Origin: Ruminococcus flavefaciens
Lineage (GTDB): Bacteria > Bacillota > Clostridia > Oscillospirales > Ruminococcaceae
Direction: 5' to 3'
Length of the DNA: 21,815 nucleotides
NCBI GenBank assembly: GCA_002310115.1
Contig: DBYI01000040.1
Coordinates: 1 to 21,815 of the forward strand
The notes below the pieces were generated by a model that was given only the letters and a program-made list of their open reading frames with translations, did no database searches and was not told the origin of the DNA. The translations under genes and the position numbers were made by a program. Numbering within the stretch: the first letter of the stretch is position 1; the number at the start of each line of letters is the position of its first letter. Below are positions 13,859 to 21,654 of the stretch, in pieces.

Positions 13859-15682
13859 TCACATCTCGCATATAACTTTCCATAGTTCTTTTGCCGTTTC
13901 AATACTTACTCCGGCAGCAGATGCAAGTTCTTCCGGAGACGCCATTTTAAGGTTCGATATGGTCTTATACTTCATAAAAAGTTTCGCAACTTTCTTTTCG
14001 CCTATTCCGCGTACTGTTAGCAGTTCAGAGCTGTATGTTTTCTTCTTATGGCGTGAGTGCATGAAGCTCACTGAAAACCTATGCACCTCATCCTGTATCC
14101 TTGTCACAAGGTCAAACACAGCTTTCAGACTGTTTATTTGTATTTCCCTGCCGCCAGTTGCGATAGCACGAGTACGGTGCTTGTCATCCTTTACCATACC
14201 AAACAGCGGTATATCCAGTCCGAGCTCACTAATCAGCGGTGCTACAGCATTTACATGCCCCTTTCCGCCATCAAGGAGTATAAGGTCGGGAGTCCTTGTA
14301 AAATATTCGTCCCCATCTCCATTAACAATGTGCATTAGTCGCCGTCTCAACACCTCACGCATACTTCCGTAATCATTCTGTAGTTCCTGCTCTTTCACCA
14401 TAAAACGCTTGTAAGCCTTTTTCAGCGGCCTTCCATCCTCAAATACAACCATCCCTGCTACCATTGACTCCGATGAAAGATTGGAAATATCGTATGCTTC
14501 AATATATCGTGGTGGTTTTGTAAGGCCTAGGCTTTGTCCTAACTGCTCGAGGGCTATTACCTCTTTTCCAGTCCGAGAACTCTTAATCGCTGCATATTCC
14601 GCACTGTTATTTTTAGCTAGACGTAACAGTTCAAGCTGCCGTCCTTTCTGTGGTACATGGAGCTTCACTTTTCTATCAGCCTGTTCTTCAAGCATTTTCA
14701 CCAGCAGTTCGCTATCCACAGGTATGTGATCGACAATAATACTTCTGGGTATATCAGATTTTTTATAGTAAAACTGCAGAATAAATTGCCCTAAAACATC
14801 CTCGTCCTTATCAGGCATTTGAAACTCAAAAACAGCCTTGTCAAAGAGCCTGTCCTCACGATACATAAGCACTGAAATATACAAGCCGTCATAAAATTCT
14901 GCAATTCCTATAACATCGGCAGAATCTATTCCACTATTAATTATCTTCTGCTTTTCTGAAGCCTTTTTTACCGCTGTGATACGGTCTCTGAGTATAGCTG
15001 CTTTTTCAAAATCAAGCTCATCTGCCGCTCTTTCCATTTCCGCCTGCATTCGCTCAACAGACTCAGCACTACCGTTCTTTATGAATTCAACAGCCTGATC
15101 GACTACATTCCTATATTCAGCAGCACTTATTCTGCCGCGACAAACACCCATACACTGCTTTATATGATAGTTGAGACAAGGACGAACTTTTCCGAAATCC
15201 TGAGGAAATTTTCGCTTGCAGGTAGGCAGCATGAACACATGGTTTGCCTCGTTTACAGCTTCTTTCGTGATAAACCCACTCGTATACGGGCCTAGGTAAG
15301 TACCACCCTGCTTGGTATTTTTTTCGTTAGTGATACGCGGAAACTCCTCATCAGAAATACGGATATAGTGATATCCCTTATCGTCTTTCAGTAGGATATT
15401 GTACTTCGGCTTGTGTTGCTTGATAAGACTACACTCAAGCAGCAACGCTTCAAATTCGCTGTCTGTAACGATAAAATCATAGTCGTAGACATTAGAGACC
15501 ATTGCCGATACTTTGGGTGTATGGTCAGGATTTTCACGAAAATAGCTACTCACGCGGTTATGGAGATTTTTCGCCTTGCCTATATATATTATGGAACCAT
15601 CCTTTTTACGCATGATATAAACGCCCGGCGAAGCAGTCAGCTTTGATGTCTTTTCTCGCAGATACGGCAATCTCGGATTCAT
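13859..15682 (-). CDS. uvrC: UvrABC excinuclease subunit C
   Basis: A 607-aa nucleotide-excision-repair nuclease that makes both incisions around a lesion after UvrA/UvrB loading. The GIY-YIG 3'-incision domain is at about 12-95 (GVY at 20-22, YIG at 33-35, Arg43, Glu76). Cys155, Cys169, Cys177 and Cys181 match the iron-sulfur cysteine tetrad known in UvrC. The UVR motif that binds UvrB is at about 205-240. The RNase H-like 5'-incision domain has its Asp-Asp-His triad at Asp398 (YDIS), Asp471 (LDGGKGH) and His534 (DEVHRF). The tandem helix-hairpin-helix DNA-binding tail occupies 553-607 (VRGIGEKKV). All key residues are present and the length is typical. AAAGGAG lies 7 bases before the ATG. 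It is flanked by a stem-loop upstream (15721-15737) and has no link to the pilus genes beyond location. Confidence 0.97.
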   Translation of the reverse strand: MNPRLPYLREKTSKLTASPGVYIMRKKDGSIIYIGKAKNLHNRVSSYFRENPDHTPKVSAMVSNVYDYDFIVTDSEFEALLLECSLIKQHKPKYNILLKDDKGYHYIRISDEEFPRITNEKNTKQGGTYLGPYTSGFITKEAVNEANHVFMLPTCKRKFPQDFGKVRPCLNYHIKQCMGVCRGRISAAEYRNVVDQAVEFIKNGSAESVERMQAEMERAADELDFEKAAILRDRITAVKKASEKQKIINSGIDSADVIGIAEFYDGLYISVLMYREDRLFDKAVFEFQMPDKDEDVLGQFILQFYYKKSDIPRSIIVDHIPVDSELLVKMLEEQADRKVKLHVPQKGRQLELLRLAKNNSAEYAAIKSSRTGKEVIALEQLGQSLGLTKPPRYIEAYDISNLSSESMVAGMVVFEDGRPLKKAYKRFMVKEQELQNDYGSMREVLRRRLMHIVNGDGDEYFTRTPDLILLDGGKGHVNAVAPLISELGLDIPLFGMVKDDKHRTRAIATGGREIQINSLKAVFDLVTRIQDEVHRFSVSFMHSRHKKKTYSSELLTVRGIGEKKVAKLFMKYKTISNLKMASPEELASAAGVSIETAKELWKVICEM

Positions 15683-15720
15683 AGTATTTCTCCTTTCCGC
15701 AATATATAATCAAACAACAA

Positions 15721-15737
15721 GGCGCACAAAGTGCGCC
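15721..15737 (-). terminator. Hairpin between the DUF5662-like gene and uvrC
   Basis: GGCGCAC (15721-15727) and GTGCGCC (15731-15737) form a perfect 7-bp GC-rich stem with a 3-nt loop. On the minus strand it is followed by TTGTTGTTTGATT, a moderately T-rich tail. It lies about 90 bases past the DUF5662-like stop and 40 bases before uvrC, so it probably ends the LacI/DUF5662 transcript. Confidence 0.6.
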
Positions 15738-15825
15738 CGAAATGTTTATCTTTTTTGAACGGAAAACATCCGCCCATACTTATGTAATATCTATTCAACA
15801 CTCCATTTTTATTTCTGATTACTAT

Positions 15826-16365
15826 CTACTTTGCTCTGAGTATTCGTTTCCTAATATAACGAAATGTATAATTTTCTCCCCTATCACGAAGCATAGTAAG
15901 CAGAAATTCCAACTTTCGCGCCGTCTTTTTTTCTATAATGCGACGATGCTTGACGCGAAGATAGTACTCCAAAGGCATGGAATCATTGTACTTCCCCTTA
16001 TTGTATATTTTCGACGCCGCAACGCGGTCACAAAACATCTCAATAATGAATACATCCGGCATTTCTACTGGTTCAAGCTGCTTCGTTTTCATATTATAGT
16101 CTGTCCAGTACTCAAAATGATGGCGATTTCTGCCCTTGTGATGCATCCAAGCTTTAGAATAGCCGTCTACTTCGCGTTCACGCTCATTAGGACTGCGGTT
16201 TCCCTGATAAAAGAGCACACCCGGGATAAACTCTGTGGGAGAGAACTTTGAAAGGTCGTGAAGCATTCCTCTCAAAGGTATCCCAGCCTTAACGCAGTGT
16301 ATAAAAACCTGATGTCTATGCTGTAATACTGTTTTTAAATGTCCAATGAAATTCTTACAAAGCAT
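15826..16365 (-). CDS. DUF5662-family-like His-rich protein
   Basis: A 179-aa soluble, basic protein. It has an HDLSKFSPTEF segment (His36-Asp37) near the N-terminus, then WMHHKGRNRHHFEYW (His75, 76, 82, 83) and MFCDRVAASKIY (Asp113). This spaced His/Asp set recalls metal-dependent HD-type hydrolases. The pattern fits the DUF5662 family of Bacillota and their phages as I remember it, but the biochemical role is unknown. The ATG at 16365 lies 11 bases inside the end of the LacI-family gene, with GAGGAGCG about 5 bases upstream of it, so translation is likely coupled to the regulator. The C-terminus is very basic (RKRILRAK). No substrate is evident from the neighbours. Confidence 0.7.
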   Translation of the reverse strand: MLCKNFIGHLKTVLQHRHQVFIHCVKAGIPLRGMLHDLSKFSPTEFIPGVLFYQGNRSPNEREREVDGYSKAWMHHKGRNRHHFEYWTDYNMKTKQLEPVEMPDVFIIEMFCDRVAASKIYNKGKYNDSMPLEYYLRVKHRRIIEKKTARKLEFLLTMLRDRGENYTFRYIRKRILRAK

Positions 16366-17410
16366 TTGAACGCTCCTCAGTGTAGCTTCCGCTTATATCG
16401 AGAACGCTTTCCTTTTCAATAAGCTTTCCGCTGATTATGCGTCTGCCCTCTGAATATGACGGATCAGCAAGCTTTTTCGCCATTATTCCAACTGATACCT
16501 CTGCCATTTTGGTAAGGTCTACCTCAACGGTAGTTATCGTCGGAATACATATACTTGACACTGTATAATTGTCATATCCTACAACGCTGATATCCTCTGG
16601 AACTCTTACTCCTTTCGTTTTCAAAGCAGAAATAACACGAAAAGCAGTTTCATCGCAATTGCATACAAAAGCGGTGGGCATTTCGGCAGGGAACTGCAGA
16701 TCGTCAATAAGAACGCCCTGTTTAGTTCTGTCACCAATTATCCACTCTATGCGATACTCAAGATCATTCTCCATAATGCACTTTAGATAGCCGAGATATC
16801 GATCATTAATACTGCTTGTAGCATTGAGCGTACCAAAAAATCCGATTTGTCTGTGTCCTTTTTCCACCAGATAGTCCGTCAGCATATAACCGCCGTTAAA
16901 GTTATCCGAAAGAACAGCATCCACCTTGTATCTGTTATCATAAAAATCCACAAAAATAAGCGGAATCGTAAGTTTGCTGAGACACTCTATGTACTTTCTG
17001 TGAACCTGACCGATAACAATAACTCCGTCAACTTTTCCCTCAGTGACCATATTCGGAAGTACACCTTCCTTTTCATTTGCAGCATTCACACACTCATATA
17101 CCGTACATACATTTATCTGCGAAAGCTGATTTGAAATACTTGCGGTCAGTTCCCAGTAGAAAGTTCCTCTTGCACCAACGAATCGCTCCGAGGTAAGAAT
17201 GCCGACATTTTTACCTGCTTTCGGTAAAGTAACCCTTTTCTTTTCGCTCTTTGTGTTTGAAGGCTTGTAGCCCATTTTTTCTGCAGTCTCGCAGATTTTT
17301 TTTCTCATCTGTTCGCTTACTCCATCGCGGCCAGCAAGAGCATTTGATACCGTAACCACGCTTACCCCGAGTTTATTAGCGATATCAAGCATTTTTACAC
17401 CGTTTTTCAT
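16355..17410 (-). CDS. LacI/GalR-family transcriptional regulator
   Basis: A 351-aa DNA-binding repressor or activator. The N-terminal helix-turn-helix spans residues 6-30 (KMLDIANKLGVSVVTVSNALAGR) with the usual hinge-helix region near 48-58, where the core LPAA-type hinge sequence is not obvious. The rest is a periplasmic-binding-protein-like effector domain. VGILTSERF begins it near residue 70, VDGVIVIGQ is mid-domain, and DISVVGYDNYTVSSICIPTITTVEVDLTKMAE is the typical C-terminal signature. I chose ATG 17410, because AAAGAGG lies about 10 bases upstream; a TTG at 17419 would add three residues. No sugar-uptake or catabolic genes sit beside it, so its regulon is elsewhere or includes itself. 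It overlaps the next gene by 11 bases. Confidence 0.92.
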   Translation of the reverse strand: MKNGVKMLDIANKLGVSVVTVSNALAGRDGVSEQMRKKICETAEKMGYKPSNTKSEKKRVTLPKAGKNVGILTSERFVGARGTFYWELTASISNQLSQINVCTVYECVNAANEKEGVLPNMVTEGKVDGVIVIGQVHRKYIECLSKLTIPLIFVDFYDNRYKVDAVLSDNFNGGYMLTDYLVEKGHRQIGFFGTLNATSSINDRYLGYLKCIMENDLEYRIEWIIGDRTKQGVLIDDLQFPAEMPTAFVCNCDETAFRVISALKTKGVRVPEDISVVGYDNYTVSSICIPTITTVEVDLTKMAEVSVGIMAKKLADPSYSEGRRIISGKLIEKESVLDISGSYTEERSNAL

Positions 17411-17467
17411 ATGTTTCAACCTCTTTAATATCGGCTTGCGGACGCCTATTCCGAATCCGATTTCCTC

Positions 17468-17482
17468 TTTTATCGTATAAAA
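17468..17482. promoter_or_regulatory. Candidate operator in the leader of the LacI-family gene
   Basis: TTTTAT-CGT-ATAAAA is a 15-bp inverted repeat with a CG-containing centre. It lies just downstream of the predicted start site, where a LacI-type autoregulator could bind. The arms are only A/T, so chance is possible. Confidence 0.35.
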
Positions 17483-17503
17483 CGAATTAAATTAACACTG
17501 ACT

Positions 17504-17512
17504 ATTATATCA
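17504..17512 (-). promoter_or_regulatory. Extended -10 promoter of the LacI-family gene
   Basis: The minus strand reads TGATATAAT, an extended -10 (TGn-TATAAT; -10 hexamer at 17504-17509). No good -35 is seen at 16-18 bases, which is acceptable for extended -10 promoters. The predicted leader is about 90 nt. The remainder of 17513-17707 is AT-rich with no gene or clear structure. Confidence 0.55.
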
Positions 17513-17707
17513 TGCTTTAAGTAGTAAATAAAGTATTTTCTATTATTTTTCATTTAAAATCAGCATTTTCATTAAATTCTGTATCTCCTGCTTGTACATA
17601 ATGATGTATCAAAGGCGTTAAAATGTAGAAAAAGGATTCTTAAACAGTATTTTTTTCATATCATTTAATTGTTCTCAAATACAGACTTTATTTTGAAACA
17701 CTATTAT

Positions 17708-17956
17708 TTACCTGTTTTTCTTCTGACAAATGATAGATATAACCCCAAAGCTATTATATTCAAAAACTTTTTCAACACATTTTGTTCGATCTTGGGGCTT
17801 CCTACCGTATTCTGAAAGATACATGTACTCGCCATAGTAATTTTTCTCATCACTGTTTTTAACAGTATAAGCCAAGTCATATCGCCATATGAAATAATCA
17901 GGGCACTCATACTCATCTTTTTCAGGAACAGGTATTTTTTTCTTGCTCAGGCTCAT
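17708..17956 (-). CDS. Small hypothetical protein, 82 aa
   Basis: I do not recognise this gene. The product is soluble and charged, rich in Tyr, Lys and Glu, with two cysteines in the first two thirds (ECPDYFIWRYD and TKCVEK) and one near the end (IICQKK). No signal peptide or membrane helix is seen. The aromatic-rich pattern looks like real protein rather than chance translation. ATG 17956 is favoured because GGGAGA lies 8 bases upstream; the ATG at 17962 would be too close. It follows the TPR-gene terminator by about 60 bases, with only a weak TACAAT -10 and no good -35 between, so its expression is unclear. It may be a remnant of a longer gene. No terminator follows within 290 bases. Confidence 0.45.
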   Translation of the reverse strand: MSLSKKKIPVPEKDEYECPDYFIWRYDLAYTVKNSDEKNYYGEYMYLSEYGRKPQDRTKCVEKVFEYNSFGVISIICQKKNR

Positions 17957-18014
17957 AAGCATCTTCTCCCAATTGTATGATCTGCAGAAAAATCGTTTTT
18001 ATGGAAAATAAAAA

Positions 18015-18034
18015 GCGCTTTCTAACGAAAGCGC
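18015..18034 (-). terminator. Intrinsic terminator of the TPR-protein operon
   Basis: GCGCTTTC (18015-18022) and GAAAGCGC (18027-18034) form a perfect 8-bp stem with a 4-nt loop. The minus strand continues TTTTTATTTT. It starts 9 bases after the stop at 18043. Confidence 0.88.
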
Positions 18035-18042
18035 ATCTGAAT

Positions 18043-19131
18043 TCAATTTTCGGGAGTTTCATTCACTGTCTGAGTTATCTTAGGACCTTCACCACTTCTT
18101 GCATGTTCTTCAGCCATAGTTTTTGCATCAGGCTCGTATTTGAGGATAATTTCCTTGACCTTCTCGTCACGTGTAAGGTTATAAGTCATTTTAAGTGCTT
18201 TAAGTGCATTAGGAATATCCTCGTCCATAAGATAAGTCGCGGAAAGCTGAGCAGCCACGGAAACTACATCTTCATTTGGACCGAACTCGAAGTTGTACTT
18301 CTTCATAGCCTCTATCATTTCCTCGCGTGTAGGCTGCTTTATAGGCGAACCCTTACGTGATACTACATCTCTCATTTCATATGGAATGGCAGGGTGTGGA
18401 GCAAACAAGACACTTGCTGTAAGGAATGCAAAGGCGTCATCGTACTCACCCATATCCGTCAGCGCATAGCCTGCATTTGCGTAGCATCTTGCGATTGCCA
18501 CAGGCGATGAAGCTACTTTTAGAGTTTCCCTTGTGGTTTCAAGTGTCATTCTCTTGTTTTTCAGAAGCTTATATACTTCCGCAAGTTCAAATTTCGGACC
18601 GCAGTCCAGAGGATTGTACTCCATAGCCTTTTCAAGAACAGGTATAGCATCGAGCGGAGAGCCTGTCTCAACCAGCAGATAGCCATATGTAGTAATGAAC
18701 GTACCAAAATCAAATGGCGTTCTGTTAAGAACCTTATCGGTCTTGTATTTCAGCTGATAAAGGTTATCTTCAAATGGATTTCTTAAAGAAACAAACTTTG
18801 CTTTTTCCGTATCCTTGTAATCGACGATTATCTTCTTGTAAAGACGCTCGGCGAGGGACTTTGCCTCGTTCATGTTCTTTTCCTTGATGAGCTGCATTAT
18901 CTTGTCGTGCATTTCATCAAGACGCATTCCGTCAAGATGAGTAAGTCTGTCTATCTCTGCTTTCTGTTCCTGAGGCATTATTTCGATAAGAAGCTGTGTT
19001 GCAGCATCGACGCCCTCAAGATTTTTCTCCTGTGCGTAGCGTTCAGCCTCTGCACGAAGGAATTTATTGTCGTCCTCAGCGGAGCCTGTGAGCTTAGCTC
19101 TCAGCTCCGCAAGGATCTTGTTTTCTGCCAT
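18043..19131 (-). CDS. Tetratricopeptide-repeat-like protein, 362 aa
   Basis: A soluble, mostly helical protein without signal peptide or membrane helix. Residues 144-177 form a TPR-like unit (TYGYLLVETGSPLDAIPVLEKAMEYNP, in family order), followed by a second (178-209) and a third (213-246, CYANAGYALTDMGEYDDAFAFLTASVLFAP). A further possible unit is at 291-322. TPR arrays usually hold peptides or scaffold complexes, so this is likely a binding protein. Residues 1-110 are a charged helical region without a known family. The last 20 residues look disordered. The gene begins 39 bases after the 827-aa protein gene, with TGAGGA as RBS, and shares its transcript, which ends at 18015-18034. This suggests that the two products work together. 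The partner and process are unknown. Confidence 0.75.
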   Translation of the reverse strand: MAENKILAELRAKLTGSAEDDNKFLRAEAERYAQEKNLEGVDAATQLLIEIMPQEQKAEIDRLTHLDGMRLDEMHDKIMQLIKEKNMNEAKSLAERLYKKIIVDYKDTEKAKFVSLRNPFEDNLYQLKYKTDKVLNRTPFDFGTFITTYGYLLVETGSPLDAIPVLEKAMEYNPLDCGPKFELAEVYKLLKNKRMTLETTRETLKVASSPVAIARCYANAGYALTDMGEYDDAFAFLTASVLFAPHPAIPYEMRDVVSRKGSPIKQPTREEMIEAMKKYNFEFGPNEDVVSVAAQLSATYLMDEDIPNALKALKMTYNLTRDEKVKEIILKYEPDAKTMAEEHARSGEGPKITQTVNETPEN

Positions 19132-19170
19132 TATGATTTTTCCTCATTTCATCGGAAGTACTTTTTTTGC

Positions 19171-21654
19171 TTAGAAGCCTCTCTTGGACATTTCCTTTCT
19201 GAACTTAGCATCGATCTTATCCTGCTTTTTCTTGTTTTTAAGCTCTGCCTTGGTCATGTAGCGAGCGTCCATCGGCTGTGGCTGCATAGGTCTCGGAGCT
19301 GAATTGCTTCTGAAGCCCTGCCTAGCAGGTGCCTTGTACTCGTCAAAAACCGGAACGTTCTGCTGTGCTTGCTGTGCCTGTCTTCTCTTAGCTGAATCAT
19401 CACCCATTGTTGAAAGAACATCCTCAACAGATGTAAGTACCGGACTATTTGCCTTAAGGCCCTGTGTTTCGATGAGATTCTTGTCAGCATACTCTCTTGA
19501 GCTTGCAATAGCATTGATAAATGCCTGTGATGTAGACTTGCTGTGCGGATTTACTGCAATCTTGGAAATATTTGCAGTAGGTGTACCACTTGTCTGAACA
19601 GGTTTTCTCGGAACTGCAGACTTTACAGGAGCCTGCTGAACTGGAGCTGCTGCCGCTCTCTGAGCCTGTGCTGCTGTCTGCTGTGCAGGAGCTGCAGGTC
19701 TCTGCTGTGCATTGAGTGGAACAAAAACCGGCTTGCCATTCTGGTCATATCCTGCAAGTCTCATTTGTACATACTTATATACAGGCTGATTGTTTGCATC
19801 ATATCCTGCAAACTGCGGAACCTTTACGATCTGAGGCTGCTGTGCCTGTCTCTGATCCGCACCGTTTATTTCTGCACCATTTGGTGCTCCATTATTATTA
19901 AAATCGCTCATATAGTAATCATACTCCTCTTCTGCCTTAACAGGCTGATTTAATGTTGCTTCATAAATATCATCAAGCACTGCTGCTTCATCATCTCTCG
20001 CCTTAGAGTAACTCTCAAATGCAGGTGCTGATAGCTCAGGAACTACAGGGATATCGTCAAGTTCAGGAACTGAATTATCCTCAACCGGCGGCAGAGTATC
20101 AAATTCCGGAGCCGCAATGTCCTCAACTGTAGGTACTCCTTCAAGCGCAGCTGCCGCAAGGCTTTCAGCTGATGGAAGGGATACAGTCTCTGGTGCAACG
20201 ATATCGTCAACCTTCGGTGCTCCGTCAAGAGCTGCTGCCGCAAGGCTCTCAGCCGACGGAAGATCGTCAACCTCGGGAGCGGCTATAGGCTCGGCGTGAG
20301 GAACATTTGCCGCAGGCTGTTCCATCCCGTATGTAGCGGAAAGAACACCTTTTCCGAGATAAAGGTTATTGTTTATTGGGTCGACATAATTGTCTGACTC
20401 TTCTGTAAAATCAGCCATTTCATCGCTGTCCATCTGAACAGCATCAGGAAATGCCCCGTTAACGTCAGCATCTTCGTTGGCACCGAAGAGTTGATTAGTA
20501 AGGTAATCCCAGTTATTCTCCTGATGTAAATTCTGTTCAGGAACAGGCTGATAACCATCAGCAGGAACAACTATAGGTCCCTCGATAAGATTACCATTTG
20601 CATCATACAACGGCTGTGAGCCATCATAGATATTGAGATCGCCATAAACAGACTCATCGTAAATAACCTCACCGTATTCGGGCTCACCATAAACTGCACC
20701 GTCATAAACAGGCTGCTCGTATACAGGCTGTTCATATACCGGCTGACTGTATGCAGGCTGCTCGTAAGCCTGCTGCACCGGATCGTGATTGATTGAAAAC
20801 AGATTCATTATATCCTCATCGGAATGAGGCATATCAGGCGTTGCAGACTGCTGGTATGCATTGTCATAGCCGCCCATATCAACATATCCGCCATCATTCT
20901 GCGGCTGATTGTAGTTCTGGTTTTGATTGTAATAAGACGTTGTCTGTTCCGGAGCTCCCTGAGGATTTGGTATAGCAAACTGTGCAAGGAAGTCATCCTG
21001 CGGAACAGTTGTCTTTGTCTGAGCAGCAGGAGCAGCATAAGGATTAGCAGCCGTATCCGGCTTGTTAACAGCAAACTGTGCGAGGAAATCGTCCTCGACA
21101 GGTGCAGGCTGCTCATTTTCGTGAGGATTTATCGCAAACTGTGCAAGGCTATCGTCCATAGGCATGTGCGTACCTGGGATAGTGCTCTGATAGCCCTGTG
21201 CCTCAGGAACCTGACCGTACTGATTAGCCTCCGCTGCTCTCTGTGCTTCTTCCTCAGCAGCTCTCCTTGCTTCTTCAGCTGCCTGTTTAGCTTCTTCCAA
21301 AGCCTTTCTTCTTGCAGCTTCCTCTTTAGCTTTTGCATTAGGATCTCTTGTGATTCTTGCTGTGGTATTTCCGAGCGGAACTATACCAGCGTCGTTCATG
21401 CCCATTTTTTCGCGCTTTTTCTCTTCCTTGAGAAGGAGCGACATTTCCTTCTTATCAGCTTTAATAAGCTTTTTTGCGAGACTAGCCTTGCATTTTTCGC
21501 AAGTTATCTCTTTCAAGTCCGTCATCAAAGAGGTTCTGTGGAAACGAGTTACGTTTTCAGGCTTCATGAGGTTGATACCGCAGCCTGTTTTCTTCTCGTT
21601 CTCGGTTCCGTGAACGATCTTATCGAACGAAGACGTTACCAATGTGATGTCCAT
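19171..21654 (-). CDS. Large disordered, repeat-bearing cytoplasmic protein, 827 aa
   Basis: I do not recognise this protein as a whole. Residues 10-62 look like a small metal site with His15, Cys25 and the pair Cys52/Cys55 (TCEKC). Residues 104-145 are an Ala/Glu/Arg helix, probably coiled coil. Then follow four short motifs, DDSLAQFAIN (167-176), DDFLAQFAVN (188-197), DDFLAQFAIP (220-229) and the looser DEDIMNLFSIN (279-289), in otherwise disordered sequence. Tyr recurs every five residues at 297-337, and a 28-residue unit (LPSAESLAAAAL...) is repeated at 465-517. A YDxNxxPV segment is repeated at 618-645, and the tail (800-827) is strongly basic. There is no signal peptide or membrane helix, so it is likely cytoplasmic. 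GGGGAG lies 8 bases before the ATG. It is the first gene of an operon with the TPR protein. A scaffold or adaptor role is inference. Confidence 0.75.
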   Translation of the reverse strand: MDITLVTSSFDKIVHGTENEKKTGCGINLMKPENVTRFHRTSLMTDLKEITCEKCKASLAKKLIKADKKEMSLLLKEEKKREKMGMNDAGIVPLGNTTARITRDPNAKAKEEAARRKALEEAKQAAEEARRAAEEEAQRAAEANQYGQVPEAQGYQSTIPGTHMPMDDSLAQFAINPHENEQPAPVEDDFLAQFAVNKPDTAANPYAAPAAQTKTTVPQDDFLAQFAIPNPQGAPEQTTSYYNQNQNYNQPQNDGGYVDMGGYDNAYQQSATPDMPHSDEDIMNLFSINHDPVQQAYEQPAYSQPVYEQPVYEQPVYDGAVYGEPEYGEVIYDESVYGDLNIYDGSQPLYDANGNLIEGPIVVPADGYQPVPEQNLHQENNWDYLTNQLFGANEDADVNGAFPDAVQMDSDEMADFTEESDNYVDPINNNLYLGKGVLSATYGMEQPAANVPHAEPIAAPEVDDLPSAESLAAAALDGAPKVDDIVAPETVSLPSAESLAAAALEGVPTVEDIAAPEFDTLPPVEDNSVPELDDIPVVPELSAPAFESYSKARDDEAAVLDDIYEATLNQPVKAEEEYDYYMSDFNNNGAPNGAEINGADQRQAQQPQIVKVPQFAGYDANNQPVYKYVQMRLAGYDQNGKPVFVPLNAQQRPAAPAQQTAAQAQRAAAAPVQQAPVKSAVPRKPVQTSGTPTANISKIAVNPHSKSTSQAFINAIASSREYADKNLIETQGLKANSPVLTSVEDVLSTMGDDSAKRRQAQQAQQNVPVFDEYKAPARQGFRSNSAPRPMQPQPMDARYMTKAELKNKKKQDKIDAKFRKEMSKRGF
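20104..20286 (-). repeat. 84-bp-period repeat in the 827-aa protein gene
   Basis: Two copies of a 28-residue unit beginning LPSAESLAAAAL and ending APE are at residues 465-489 and 493-517. A partial copy (IAAPEVDD) precedes and a decayed one (LPPVEDNSVPELDD) follows. The unit alternates an Ala-rich helix with an acidic Pro-bearing linker. Confidence 0.8.
20626..20769 (-). repeat. 15-bp-period Tyr pentapeptide repeat
   Basis: It encodes residues 296-343, with Tyr at 297, 302, 307, 312, 317, 322, 327, 332 and 337, then 343. The unit is roughly (A/V)Y-x-(Q/E)-P, drifting to acidic YG/YD variants. This gives strictly periodic aromatic residues in a disordered chain. Confidence 0.85.
20779..21159 (-). 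repeat. Four spaced FLAQF-type short motifs
   Basis: Coding region for residues 166-292, holding three near-identical DD-[FS]-LAQFA-[IV] motifs and a fourth divergent one. Unlike tandem repeats, the motifs are separated by 20 to 60 unrelated disordered residues, a layout typical of repeated docking peptides. Confidence 0.8.

Noticed and set aside
15742..16251. 169-codon plus-strand frame over the DUF5662-like gene
   Set aside because: It is antisense to a gene with conserved His/Asp motifs, and no RBS or family resemblance is seen.
17704..17916. 70-codon minus-strand frame overlapping the 82-aa gene
   Set aside because: It lies in a different frame of the same region, with no RBS. The 82-aa frame has better composition and a start site.
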